DNA from: an uncultured Oscillospiraceae bacterium
GTDB taxonomy: Bacteria; Bacillota; Clostridia; Oscillospirales; Ruminococcaceae
DNA length: 64,000 nucleotides
Assembly (NCBI GenBank): GCA_934481355.1
Contig: CAKSPH010000004.1
Span: 44,815-108,814 of the forward strand
Direction of reading: 5' to 3'
Of this stretch, positions 1 through 7,668 are shown one piece after another (positions within the stretch are counted from its first letter, which is position 1; every line of letters begins with the position of its first letter). The position numbers were made by a program, and so were the translations under genes. Below the pieces are notes generated by a model that saw only the letters and a program-made list of their open reading frames with translations, did no database searches and had not been told where the DNA came from.

Positions 1-841
1 GCAGCGGCGGATTCATGCGGTAGTCCGCGTCGCGGCTTCTCAGAAGTTCGTCCGTCAGCATGAAATAATGCGGAGCCGTCTCGCAGGTGACCATCGTGCC
101 GTAGCGCGCCGCAATGCGGATATTCTGCATACTCTGCGCGGTGGAAACGTGCGCGATGTGGATAGGCACCTCAAGGTCTGCCGCAAGCGTAATTTCGCGC
201 TGGGTGATTATATCCTCGCTGAGGCGGTGTATCCCCTTTACGCCCAGCTCCCTGGATACCTCTCCGGCGTTCATTATGCCGCCGTTTACTATGTCGAGGT
301 CCTCGCAGTGGGAGATGACTTTCATTCCCGCGTAGTGAGCCTTTACCATTGCCTCCGCCATTATTCTGGCGTTCTTTACGGGTCTGCCGTCGTCGGAGAC
401 CGCAACGCAGCCCGCGTCGTGAAGCTCCTTGAAGTCGCAGAGCTCAACGCCCTCAAGCCCCTTGGTTATGCTTCCGACAGGGTAAACGCGGGTCTTGGCG
501 TTTTTCGCCTTTTCGATGATGTAGCGGACGGTCTCCGCGCTGTCCACCGTCGGAATGGTGTTCGGCATACACGCAACTGCGGTAACTCCGCCGGCTGCCG
601 CCGCGTTTCCTCCGGTGATGATATCCTCCTTGTGGGTCTGTCCGGGGTCGCGGAAATGAACGTGCATATCGCATATTCCCGGTATCACCGTAAGCCCGGT
701 GCAGTCCACCGTCTGTGCCTCCGGCGCGGAGATATCCTCCCCCAGCTCCCGTATCTCTCCGTCGTGGATAAGTATGTCAGCCTTTCCCTCGAATCCGCTG
801 GCGCTGTCCACAACATAGCCGTTTTTCAGTAAAAGATCCAT
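1..841 (-). CDS. pyrC: Dihydroorotase (partial, runs off the window edge)
   Basis: Dihydroorotase interconverts carbamoyl-aspartate and dihydroorotate, the third step of UMP synthesis, in the cytoplasm. The protein begins MDLLLKNGYVVDSASGF and carries the zinc-binding amidohydrolase motif DMHVHFRDPGQTHKED near residue 60, followed by a Gly/Ala-rich segment and ACMPNT, as expected for class I dihydroorotases. The start is the ATG at 841, preceded by an AGGAGGG ribosome binding site. About 280 residues are visible and no stop codon lies inside the window, so the gene is cut by the window edge rather than broken. It follows pyrR on the same strand after about 50 bases and is presumably cotranscribed with it under PyrR attenuation. 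Confidence 0.95.
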   Translation of the reverse strand, partial: MDLLLKNGYVVDSASGFEGKADILIHDGEIRELGEDISAPEAQTVDCTGLTVIPGICDMHVHFRDPGQTHKEDIITGGNAAAAGGVTAVACMPNTIPTVDSAETVRYIIEKAKNAKTRVYPVGSITKGLEGVELCDFKELHDAGCVAVSDDGRPVKNARIMAEAMVKAHYAGMKVISHCEDLDIVNGGIMNAGEVSRELGVKGIHRLSEDIITQREITLAADLEVPIHIAHVSTAQSMQNIRIAARYGTMVTCETAPHYFMLTDELLRSRDADYRMNPPL

Positions 842-891
842 TCTGCCCTCCTGTCAGCATATATAAGCCATTCCCGGCATTTCGTACTTTA

Positions 892-1449
892 TTACTCCCC
901 GGGACATCGGGTGTAGATAACGACCTTATCGCAGCCGTCAAGCTCCTTCACGAGCACCTTGACCGTTTCCTCGTGAGAGGTCGGGAGGTTCTTTCCGATG
1001 TAATCCGCCCTTATCGGCAGCTCCCGGTGACCACGGTCCACCAGCGCCGCGAGCTGAATCAGCATGGGGCGTCCCCGGGACATTATCCCGTCTATTGCGG
1101 CTCTTGCGGTGCGCCCGGTGAAGATAACGTCGTCCACGATTATCACGCGCTTATCCGTGATGTCGAACGGTATCTCGCTGTTGTCCCCGGAGCTTCCGCG
1201 GGGCTTGTCGTCCCGGAAGGGCGTGATATCCAGAAGTCCTACCGGGATCTCCCTGCCCTCCAGTTCCGAAAGCTTCGCCGCTATGCGTTTTGCCAGCACC
1301 GCCCCGCGCGAAAAAAGCCCGATAAGACAAAGACCGTCAGTGCCCTTGTTCCGTTCGATTATCTCGAATGAAATACGGGTGACCGCCCTTGCTATCGAGC
1401 TTTCGTCCATTATTTCAGCCTTCAGCGTAAGACCCTTGACGGTACACAT
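892..1449 (-). CDS. pyrR: PyrR, pyrimidine operon attenuator / uracil phosphoribosyltransferase
   Basis: PyrR binds UMP and the leader RNA of pyrimidine operons and promotes premature termination. It also has uracil phosphoribosyltransferase activity. The 185-residue product has the PRPP-binding signature RVIIVDDVIFTGRTARAA near residues 100-117 and the family N-terminus MDESSIARAVTRISFEIIER. The reading frame stays open upstream of 1449, but the ATG at 1449 has an AAAGGG site about 9 bases ahead. The upstream extension would run through the terminator hairpin of the leader. The length is normal for PyrR. It is the first gene of a pyrR-pyrC operon and is preceded by a consensus promoter and a PyrR-type RNA element. 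Confidence 0.95.
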   Translation of the reverse strand: MCTVKGLTLKAEIMDESSIARAVTRISFEIIERNKGTDGLCLIGLFSRGAVLAKRIAAKLSELEGREIPVGLLDITPFRDDKPRGSSGDNSEIPFDITDKRVIIVDDVIFTGRTARAAIDGIMSRGRPMLIQLAALVDRGHRELPIRADYIGKNLPTSHEETVKVLVKELDGCDKVVIYTRCPGE

Positions 1450-1475
1450 CTCAATCACGCCCTTTCCGCAGAAAC

Positions 1476-1501
1476 AAAAAACCTGCCGCAGATACGGCAG
1501 G
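1476..1501 (-). terminator. Attenuator terminator of the pyrR-pyrC leader
   Basis: On the minus strand the hairpin CCTGCCGtatctgCGGCAGG is followed directly by TTTTTT, 27 bases before the pyrR start. A strong intrinsic terminator between promoter and gene is the expected arrangement for PyrR-mediated attenuation. Confidence 0.85.
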
Positions 1502-1570
1502 TGTAATGAAATCTGTGTACAACAAGCGCTGCCGCACAAAGGCGCAGCACTCCCGTTAAGAAAATCACAA

Positions 1571-1601
1571 CCTTGCCGGCATCACGGTGCCGCCTTAAAA
1601 G
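1571..1601 (-). promoter_or_regulatory. PyrR-binding RNA element (putative)
   Basis: The minus-strand RNA reads CUUUUAAGGCGGCA-CCGUGA-UGCCGGCAAGG. A stem (GGCGGCA with UGCCGGC) closes a loop containing ACCGUGA, one mismatch from the known PyrR loop core CCNGNGA. The flanking CUUUUAA and AAGG boxes match PyrR elements of Firmicutes. It lies between the promoter at 1629-1657 and the terminator at 1476-1501. Confidence 0.7.
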
Positions 1602-1628
1602 CCACTGATTTCTGCTGTTATTATAGTT

Positions 1629-1657
1629 ATTATATACTATTCCCGCCGGTTTGTCAA
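1629..1657 (-). promoter_or_regulatory. Sigma-A promoter for pyrR-pyrC
   Basis: Minus strand TTGACA (1652-1657) and TATAAT (1629-1634) are separated by exactly 17 bases, a perfect consensus housekeeping promoter. The transcript would carry a leader of about 170 bases. Confidence 0.9.
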
Positions 1658-1762
1658 TAGATTTTTCTGACTGCGCGAGTAAATTTGTTTCACCGCTGAT
1701 ATTGAAATATTGTGCAAAATGTGATATACTGTGAATCAAGAGCTATATCAAGGAGCAAATCA

Positions 1763-2383
1763 ATGGAAATGATTCTCATACACGGTCTGGGACAGACCGC
1801 CGATTCATGGAACGAAAGCATAAATATGCTTTCCGCTGAAACCGATACACTCTGCCCCCGGCTTTCCGATTTTTACGGCAAAGGCGGCTACGATGAGATG
1901 TACCGGGGATTCAGCGAATATCTTGACAATATCAGCCAGCCGCTATATCTCTGCGGGCTGTCGCTTGGGGCTGTGCTCGCGCTGAACTACGCGCTTGATC
2001 ATCCGAAGCGCGTCCGCGGGCTCGCTCTGGCGGCTCCGCAGTTCCGTATGCCAAAAACGCTGCTTCGCTTTCAGAATGCGGTTTTCCGGCTCATGCCACA
2101 AAAAGCCTTTAACGGCTCCGGGCTGACAAAGCAGCAGATGATATCCCTTACCGCGGACATGGCGCGTCTTGACTTCACACCGGAACTCGGCAGGATAGAT
2201 TGCCCTGTTTCTATTGCCTGCGGAGAGCATGACAGAGCCAACGTCAATGCCGCAAGGGAACTGGCGGCGCTCCTCCCGCGGTCGCGCCTGTCGGTCATCA
2301 GCGGAGCCGGTCATGAGATAAACACCGAGTCTCCGGCAGAAATGGCGCGTTTCATAACAGAGGCTTTCAATATCAGGAGGTAA
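1763..2383 (+). CDS. Alpha/beta hydrolase
   Basis: A 206-residue alpha/beta-hydrolase-fold protein of unknown substrate. Seen directly: an oxyanion-type LIHGLGQT near the N-terminus, the nucleophile elbow GLSLG (residues about 76-80), an acid in CGEHDRANV and a terminal histidine in GAGHEINTE. These are the order and spacing of a Ser-Asp-His triad. The frame is open from 1712, but the ATG at 1763 has AAGGAG seven bases upstream and starts directly with the first beta-strand. It is likely cotranscribed with the sirtuin gene that starts five bases after its stop. An esterase or peptidase role is possible; the substrate cannot be read from the sequence. Confidence 0.85.
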   Translation: MEMILIHGLGQTADSWNESINMLSAETDTLCPRLSDFYGKGGYDEMYRGFSEYLDNISQPLYLCGLSLGAVLALNYALDHPKRVRGLALAAPQFRMPKTLLRFQNAVFRLMPQKAFNGSGLTKQQMISLTADMARLDFTPELGRIDCPVSIACGEHDRANVNAARELAALLPRSRLSVISGAGHEINTESPAEMARFITEAFNIRR

Positions 2384-2387
2384 TCTC

Positions 2388-3095
2388 ATGGATTTACAGT
2401 CAGTTATCGACGAGGGCAGAAGAATAGTATTTTTCGGCGGAGCGGGAGTTTCCACCGAAAGCGGTATCCCGGATTTCCGCAGCGCGGACGGTCTGTACAA
2501 TCAGAAGTACAAGTTCCCGCCGGAGCGGATAATCTCGCACAGCTTTTTCATGAGCCAGCCGGAGGAATTCTACCGCTTTTACCGCGACCGAATGATATTC
2601 CCGGAGGCAAAGCCCAACGCCGCCCACTTAAAGCTCGCGGAGCTGGAGCGCGCCGGAAAGCTCTCCGCCGTGATAACGCAGAACATAGACGGACTTCACA
2701 CCGCAGCGGGAAGCAGGAACGTCATAGAGCTGCACGGCTCGGTGCACCGCAATCACTGCATGAAGTGCGGGAGAGCCTACGGGCTGGACTTCATCGCAGA
2801 CGGCGAGGGTATCCCCCGGTGCGAGTGCGGCGGCATAGTAAAGCCGGACGTGGTGCTCTATGAGGAAGGGCTAAACGAGAACGATATAAACCGCGCCATC
2901 AACGCCATCGCCGAAGCGGACGTGCTGATAATCGGAGGAACATCTCTGGTGGTTCAGCCGGCGGCGGGACTTATCCGGTTCTTTGGCGGCAGGCGGCTGG
3001 TGGTAATCAACAAGACGCCGACCTCCGCAGACGATGAAGCGGACATCGTGATAAAGGGCAGTATCGGAGAAACTCTTTCGCAGATAAACGTGTGA
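2388..3095 (+). CDS. Sir2-family NAD-dependent protein deacylase
   Basis: Sirtuins remove acyl groups from lysines using NAD+ and act in the cytoplasm. The 235-residue protein shows all family signatures in order: GAGVSTESGIPDFRS (NAD binding), TQNIDGLH, catalytic histidine in ELHGSVH, a four-cysteine zinc site (HCMKC and CECGG), then GGTSLVVQPAAG and VINKTPT. The length fits bacterial CobB/Sir2Tm-type enzymes. The ribosome site AGGAGG lies just ahead of the ATG. The gene follows the alpha/beta hydrolase with a five-base gap and ends before a 13-bp terminator stem shared with the convergent clostripain gene. Confidence 0.95.
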   Translation: MDLQSVIDEGRRIVFFGGAGVSTESGIPDFRSADGLYNQKYKFPPERIISHSFFMSQPEEFYRFYRDRMIFPEAKPNAAHLKLAELERAGKLSAVITQNIDGLHTAAGSRNVIELHGSVHRNHCMKCGRAYGLDFIADGEGIPRCECGGIVKPDVVLYEEGLNENDINRAINAIAEADVLIIGGTSLVVQPAAGLIRFFGGRRLVVINKTPTSADDEADIVIKGSIGETLSQINV

Positions 3096-3103
3096 TATAA
3101 ACT

Positions 3104-3135
3104 CATGAGCCCCGGGGCATAACCCGGGGCTCATG
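3104..3135. terminator. Bidirectional terminator hairpin
   Basis: A perfect 13-bp inverted repeat (CATGAGCCCCGGG with CCCGGGGCTCATG, 6-base loop) lies between two convergent genes. U-runs are weak on both sides, but the stem strength and position support shared termination. Confidence 0.75.
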
Positions 3136-3162
3136 ATCATTCTATGAGAAGAAAAAAACCTG

Positions 3163-5325
3163 TCAGCCGTTAAGCTCGCTGGAATCGAACCACACTTCTC
3201 CTTCGTCGTCAATGGTGAACGTTACGCTGGGAGTGTAGTAGTAGTTTCCGTACACGTCGTACAGCGTCATGGAATAGCTGTAATCGGAAGAGGGAAGCGC
3301 GTCATAGGTTATATCGATATCGCCGCTGACCGTGTATTCATCGCCATAAATGAACTGGCTCATATCGTCTGCGAAAACGAAGTATGCAGGCTGGATAACG
3401 TCGCCGTCCTTGAGCTTCACAGTTTCCCTGGAAGCCACGCCGGTCTCAGGGTCGATACCAGACCATGCGCCCATGACGTTCCATGTTCCGGCGTTGAAAT
3501 CGAACTCCATGCGGAGGTTGGTCTGCTTGCCGTTAAGCATGACGGGCGCCGTATAAACGCCTATGGAGCTTCCCTTGCTTACGGTGTTTATGGCAAGCGG
3601 CTGACCTCCGATGGCAGGCCACGTTCCGTCAAAGTCGTCATAAATCGCCATGGAATCATAATCCGTGAGCACCTCGTCGTCCTCGCCGAGGTAAATTGTA
3701 GCTCCGTCAAGCACTGCGAAAATGGTGCAGGTAGCGTAATTGAACGTGTTCATATCCGCGAGCTGAACCGTATATGTTCCCTCGTCATCGAAATAGATGT
3801 TCTCCACGCTGATGGTGCTGCTGTCGTCCACATAGCTGATGCCGTCGTTTGCACCGACATTCTCGTCAGGAGTGTAGTCGTTGTCCCACACATCGCCGGA
3901 ATCTGCAAAAAGCCCGCTGTTGTCGTAGTTGCTGACATCGTTTCCGGTGGTTCCATAAGCCGCCGCGTCAACGAATGCGAGATAATAGGTGCTGGTGCAG
4001 ATATCCGAAAAGAGCGAAAGCTCCTCAGTGCCCATGACGCACAGCGGATAATACAGGGAGAGCCCGCCCGCGCCCTCGTGCATGGGACCGTTCACGCTGT
4101 GTATAACCGCGTTATCCAGTTTTTTAAGCGTTTCGGCGGCACTCGGGGCGTAAGGCTTTATCATATTGAGCATTCCCGCAAGATCCACCATGTTGGTGTA
4201 TCCCTCGTTCCTGTTGTTGCCGCCGAAATTATCCGCGTTGTATACCGCCCTCGCGATGTCGCCCATGTTTTCGTATTCGTACATCTCCTGAGCTGTCTGG
4301 TTGAACGAAACAAGCAGGTCGTCAAGCTTCGAGAGGTCTGTTATGGCAAAGGTGGTGCCGTCCGGGTCGCCGTTGTCTATGCAGTGCTGATAGTAGCTCT
4401 GGCACTGCATTTCTCCGAGCTGTGCGCCGTCCGCTTCAGGGTTCTCCGAAAGGAACTCCATGATGTCGGCGTAGTTCCAGCCGCCGCCCGGCTCCGTTTC
4501 CTCGGAGGCGAACATATACCGCGCGTAGGGAGCGATGATGTTCGCGGTCTCAAGGGTGCTCATAAGGCACGCGTCAAAGCCGATGAACTCGAACTTATCC
4601 GTCATCTGGTCGTAAACGGAGTTCAGCGCGCCGTCTATCTCGCGCAGGGAAAGGCTGTCCATATCATTCAGCTCATCGAAGCACACTCCGTTTATGCTTC
4701 CGCTGCCGTGGTTCCAGAATACAAGACCCATGCGCTCCGCCGGGTAATTCTCAACGCCCCACGAAACGAAATCCGCCAGGGTGTCCGGATCGCCCATGCT
4801 GCAAAGCTCAAACTCATCGACGAGCTCCAGCTCGCCGTTGTTCGTAACATATCTCTGGGAAACGCCGTTCGATATGCCGTAGTACTCGTTCCACTCGTTG
4901 GTGCCGCCGGTCTGGTAGACTATGCGCACATCATCGCTGTAAGCGTTGGAGAGAGCCTCCTCAATGTCCAGCGAAGCCGCGGAGCAGTCGCTCTCAAGGT
5001 CGGTTCCGCAGAGGTACACAAGTATCGTCCAGCCGCTGTCGCCCATGGGCTTTGAATCCTCGCGGGTACGGCGGTTTATGCCGATCTTGCCGTTTTCCAT
5101 GGAGAGCTGGGTCGCACCGTCTGTGAAACGGCGTCCCTCGTTGTCGTATTGCTGTTCGGTATACCCGCTTTCCGCACCGTTGTTCATCGAATCTTCGGTG
5201 TATGATTCCGGGGCGTCTGTTCCGGCTTCCCCAGTGCCCCAGTTTTCATCGCTGTCAGAACACCCTGCAAGTGCAAGAAGCATTGCTCCCGCCGTCATCG
5301 CGGCGGTAATCTTTCTGAATCTCAT
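3163..5325 (-). CDS. Clostripain-family (C11) cysteine peptidase, lipoprotein
   Basis: A 720-residue exported lipoprotein: the signal peptide ends in the lipobox LALAGC, with a lipidated Cys near residue 22, followed by an acidic Ser/Asp-rich linker. The peptidase domain starts at WTILVYLCGTDLESD (about residue 100), with the catalytic His in FWNHGSGS and catalytic Cys in GFDACLMSTLE, the C11 dyad order. ASEETEPGGGWNY follows as in the family. The C-terminal 250 residues are beta-rich and have no recognised catalytic motif. C11 enzymes cleave after basic residues; an extracellular nutritional or surface-processing role is inferred. Start: ATG at 5325 with AAGGAG nearby. Its promoter is at 5378-5406. 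Confidence 0.9.
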   Translation of the reverse strand: MRFRKITAAMTAGAMLLALAGCSDSDENWGTGEAGTDAPESYTEDSMNNGAESGYTEQQYDNEGRRFTDGATQLSMENGKIGINRRTREDSKPMGDSGWTILVYLCGTDLESDCSAASLDIEEALSNAYSDDVRIVYQTGGTNEWNEYYGISNGVSQRYVTNNGELELVDEFELCSMGDPDTLADFVSWGVENYPAERMGLVFWNHGSGSINGVCFDELNDMDSLSLREIDGALNSVYDQMTDKFEFIGFDACLMSTLETANIIAPYARYMFASEETEPGGGWNYADIMEFLSENPEADGAQLGEMQCQSYYQHCIDNGDPDGTTFAITDLSKLDDLLVSFNQTAQEMYEYENMGDIARAVYNADNFGGNNRNEGYTNMVDLAGMLNMIKPYAPSAAETLKKLDNAVIHSVNGPMHEGAGGLSLYYPLCVMGTEELSLFSDICTSTYYLAFVDAAAYGTTGNDVSNYDNSGLFADSGDVWDNDYTPDENVGANDGISYVDDSSTISVENIYFDDEGTYTVQLADMNTFNYATCTIFAVLDGATIYLGEDDEVLTDYDSMAIYDDFDGTWPAIGGQPLAINTVSKGSSIGVYTAPVMLNGKQTNLRMEFDFNAGTWNVMGAWSGIDPETGVASRETVKLKDGDVIQPAYFVFADDMSQFIYGDEYTVSGDIDITYDALPSSDYSYSMTLYDVYGNYYYTPSVTFTIDDEGEVWFDSSELNG

Positions 5326-5695
5326 ATAATTACTCCTTATAAAATATAATGCGGCGGCTCACGCTGCGCATATACTGATTCTAACATTTTAATTGATTTT
5401 TGTCAACAATTTCTTATGGTCATGCCATAAAAAGACACATTCCTTAAATGAATTGTGGCGTAAGTCATAGCCGCAATGAAATAAACTGAACTTATCTCTT
5501 GTCAAGAAATTTGTAATTATGCACAAATATCCCGAACTAAAATTACAGGTATTTCACAAAATTTTGAAATATATAAAAAAAAGCTTTCAATTAGCGTGCT
5601 TTTGTGGTAGAATAGGATAGGAAAGTTATCAGTAGTATTCTGGCTGCATACAATCAGTACTATATGCAGAATTTATAGATCGAGAGGGGAATAAT
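5326..5695. other. Gene-free divergent spacer with two promoters and two short inverted repeats
   Basis: The 370-base AT-rich spacer separates the divergent clostripain and MinD-like genes. It holds the clostripain promoter (5378-5406), an inverted repeat TTATGGtcatgCCATAA (5413-5429), a second imperfect inverted repeat ATTGTGGC/GCCGCAAT (about 5452-5477), and an extended -10 box TGGTAGAAT near 5606-5614 that probably serves the MinD-like gene. No open frame with a ribosome site was seen. Confidence 0.6.
5378..5406 (-). promoter_or_regulatory. Promoter for the clostripain-family lipoprotein
   Basis: Minus strand TTGACA (5401-5406) and TAGAAT (5378-5383) with a 17-base spacer, about 50 bases ahead of the start codon. 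Confidence 0.8.
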
Positions 5696-6433
5696 ATGTC
5701 ACAGATCATTGCGGTTACAGCAGGAAAAGGCGGAACCGGAAAGTCCACCACATCTGCAAATGTTGCAACGGCGCTTGCTGCGCTCGGAAAGAAAACGCTT
5801 GTGGTCGAGCTGGACTTCGGTCTGAGATGCCTCGACATCATGCTTGGAATAAAGGATAAAGTCAAGCACGATATCGGCGAATACCTCGAAGGGAAAATAG
5901 ATATTCTCACAGCAACGACAAAGGTAGACCGTGTGGACAATCTGTATCTTGTCTGTGCGACAAGAAACCCGTTCATCGACATCAACCCCGAAAAAATCAT
6001 GGAAGTATGCGAGGAAATGCGCAAGCACTTCGATTACATAATCATGGACACCGCCGGCATCGGCAGTTCCGTGTTCAGCGTGATCAAGGCTGCGGAGCTT
6101 ATCCTGATGGTAACAACGCCGGATACCGTATGCGTACGCGACGGCGCTATACTGTCTGACTTCCTTTATGTGAAGAACTGCACCAACCAGCGCCTTGTTA
6201 TAAATAAGGTCAGCGACCGCTTCAAGGAAGAGGATATCCTGTACGACCTCGACGAGGTTATGGACAGCGTTGGTATCCCGCTAATCGGCGTAGTGCCTGA
6301 GGACTCAAACATCAAGATATGCGGCGCAAAGGGGCTGCCACTCCCGCCTAACTGCGGTGGCGCAAAGGCTTACGCTGCCATCGCAAGACGTATACTCGGC
6401 GAAGATGTTCCGCTCACGGTAAACATAAATTAA
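5696..6433 (+). CDS. MinD/ParA-like P-loop ATPase
   Basis: A deviant Walker A ATPase of the MinD/ParA class (245 residues). Visible are KGGTGKSTTSANVATALA (Walker A with signature lysine), VVELDFGLRCLDIMLG (switch I, the MinD-like GLRxLD), and IIMDTAGIGSSVFSV (Walker B region). MinD positions the division site with MinC. However, the C-terminus ends in ILGEDVPLTVNIN and lacks the basic amphipathic membrane-targeting helix of true MinD. No minC or minE is adjacent. The downstream gene is mgsA, which lies near rodA and min genes in some clostridia. A role in septum or cargo positioning is inferred. Start: ATG with GAGGGG upstream. Confidence 0.8.
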   Translation: MSQIIAVTAGKGGTGKSTTSANVATALAALGKKTLVVELDFGLRCLDIMLGIKDKVKHDIGEYLEGKIDILTATTKVDRVDNLYLVCATRNPFIDINPEKIMEVCEEMRKHFDYIIMDTAGIGSSVFSVIKAAELILMVTTPDTVCVRDGAILSDFLYVKNCTNQRLVINKVSDRFKEEDILYDLDEVMDSVGIPLIGVVPEDSNIKICGAKGLPLPPNCGGAKAYAAIARRILGEDVPLTVNIN

Positions 6434-6445
6434 GGAGGAAGCAGT

Positions 6446-6844
6446 ATGACAATCGCACTTATCGCGCATGATTCCAAAAAGGAGCTGATGGTTCAGTTCT
6501 GCATCGCATACTGCGGCATCCTCAGCAGACACGAAATACGCGCCACCGGAACCACCGGAAAGCTGGTCGCAGAGGCGACCGGACTCCATATCCAGAGGTA
6601 TCTCAGCGGCTCGCAGGGCGGCGATCAGCAGCTTGCTTCAAGCATTTCCTGCAACGAGGTGGACCTGCTGATATTCTTCCGCGACCCGCTCAATGCAAAA
6701 TCTCACGAGCCGAATGACATCAACCTTCTGAGGCTCTGCGACGTGCACAATATTCCTGTCGCGACCAACATAGCGACAGCCGAAGCGCTTATCCACGCGC
6801 TGGAGCGCGGCGACCTCGACTGGCGCGAATATATGCGCAGCTAA
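6446..6844 (+). CDS. mgsA: Methylglyoxal synthase
   Basis: Converts dihydroxyacetone phosphate to methylglyoxal and phosphate, a glycolytic overflow bypass in the cytoplasm. The 132-residue length is typical. Family motifs are seen in order: [21 protein letters not shown] (phosphate binding), [19 protein letters not shown] (catalytic Asp) and [13 protein letters not shown]. It starts 12 bases after the MinD-like gene with AAGGAGG upstream, so the two probably form one operon ending at the terminator at 6859-6887. Confidence 0.95.
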   Translation: MTIALIAHDSKKELMVQFCIAYCGILSRHEIRATGTTGKLVAEATGLHIQRYLSGSQGGDQQLASSISCNEVDLLIFFRDPLNAKSHEPNDINLLRLCDVHNIPVATNIATAEALIHALERGDLDWREYMRS

Positions 6845-6858
6845 CAAGGTTTTACAGA

Positions 6859-6887
6859 CACCCTCCGGAGCGGAGGGTGCTTTTTGT
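6859..6887 (+). terminator. Intrinsic terminator after mgsA
   Basis: CACCCTCCG-gag-CGGAGGGTG followed by CTTTTTGTTTT. Confidence 0.9.
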
Positions 6888-6983
6888 TTTATTCCGCTGA
6901 TTTTTGTAATATTCGAACAGTATGCGCGCATACTACTTCCGGCGGAATCAATCCGCAAATCAAAACGAAAGGCGGAAACAATT

Positions 6984-7196
6984 ATGTGGATCGACAAGCT
7001 GGCGCTTACCCTGCTGATAATCGGCGGACTCAACTGGGGACTTGTGGGGATTTTCAGCTTTGACCTCGTTGCATGGATCTTCGGCGGTCAGGGTGCTGTT
7101 ATCAGCCGCATCGTCTATATTCTGGTGGCGCTGTCGGCAGCGTGGTGCATATCGCTCCTCTTCAGGGACAATTCGGCGCCGGAACACGCGGGCTGA
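6984..7196 (+). CDS. DUF378 family small membrane protein
   Basis: A 70-residue protein with two hydrophobic segments (about residues 5-25 and 38-60). It carries the DUF378 hallmark LIIGGLNWGLVGIFSFDLVA close to the N-terminus and ISRIVYILVALSA in the second helix. The family is widespread in Firmicutes and has no established function. A ribosome site AAAGGCGG lies ahead of the ATG. It follows the mgsA terminator and appears monocistronic. Confidence 0.85.
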   Translation: MWIDKLALTLLIIGGLNWGLVGIFSFDLVAWIFGGQGAVISRIVYILVALSAAWCISLLFRDNSAPEHAG

Positions 7197-7438
7197 AACC
7201 CGGGCGGCATATCGGAAAACCATAAAGCGGCTTCCTGACCGGCAGACACGCCGGAACCGGAGAGCCGCTTATTCTATGCGCTTTCATCGCGGCTTTTAAT
7301 ACATTTATTTACTTTTTAGTATATAAAGCACTATCTACTTATCAAAAGTCAGCCCGGGATTTTGTATGCATTGCACGAAAAAAATAAATCTTCAATAAAG
7401 TTATTGACAAATCCGATAAAACACGATATAATATAGAC
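7197..7438. other. Gene-free spacer after the DUF378 gene
   Basis: Contains a long imperfect hairpin (AAGCGGCT at 7225-7232 with AGCCGCTT at 7263-7270, with an inner CCGG pair) that has no clear U-run. The AT-rich region leading to the promoter at 7404-7432 follows. No convincing gene was seen. Confidence 0.5.
7404..7432 (+). promoter_or_regulatory. Consensus promoter for the candidate small RNA
   Basis: TTGACA (7404-7409), 17-base spacer, TATAAT (7427-7432). No open reading frame with a ribosome site follows before the terminator at 7547-7569. Confidence 0.85.
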
Positions 7439-7569
7439 AAATAAATGGTCAGAGTTCTTAATCTCCGTTCATTTGTTTTGTTTAGTTGTCTCCTTTCTTT
7501 TGTTCTACACATAATAATCATTTCACTTGGCAGCGCTGCTGCACCCGACCCGCGAGGGTCTTTTTTTTT
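7439..7569 (+). ncRNA. Candidate stand-alone small RNA, CU-rich
   Basis: About 131 bases bounded by a perfect promoter and a strong terminator, with no plausible coding frame. The 5' part can fold as AGACAAATAAATG against CATTTGTTTTGT and TTGTCT. A central single-stranded stretch contains TCTCCTTTCTTTTG, complementary to Shine-Dalgarno sequences. GGCAGCGCTGCTGC forms a small stem, and GACCC-gcga-GGGTC with nine T ends it. The next gene, metA, has its own promoter, so this is not a metA leader. Its length and architecture resemble trans-acting small RNAs. It does not match a riboswitch or 6S RNA that I recognise. Confidence 0.6.
7547..7569 (+). terminator. Terminator of the candidate small RNA
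   Basis: GACCC-gcga-GGGTC followed by nine T residues. Confidence 0.9.
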
Positions 7570-7589
7570 GCCCGCATAAAGTCCCGCGC

Positions 7590-7618
7590 TTGACATAACC
7601 AGGCGTTTAGGCTATAAT
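7590..7618 (+). promoter_or_regulatory. Promoter for metA
   Basis: TTGACA (7590-7595), 17-base spacer, TATAAT (7613-7618). It leaves a short leader of about 45 bases, too short for a SAM riboswitch or T-box. Confidence 0.9.
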
Positions 7619-7668
7619 AAATATATCTGTACTATAGAAGAAAATATAAAATGGGAAAGGAAAATAAA

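Noticed and set aside
4078..5055. A 325-residue plus-strand frame inside the clostripain gene
   Set aside because: Antisense shadow; the minus-strand frame has a signal peptide, lipobox and catalytic His/Cys.
7590..7668. SAM riboswitch or T-box ahead of metA
   Set aside because: The leader from the metA promoter is only about 45 bases and has no such structure; the upstream structured RNA ends in its own terminator.
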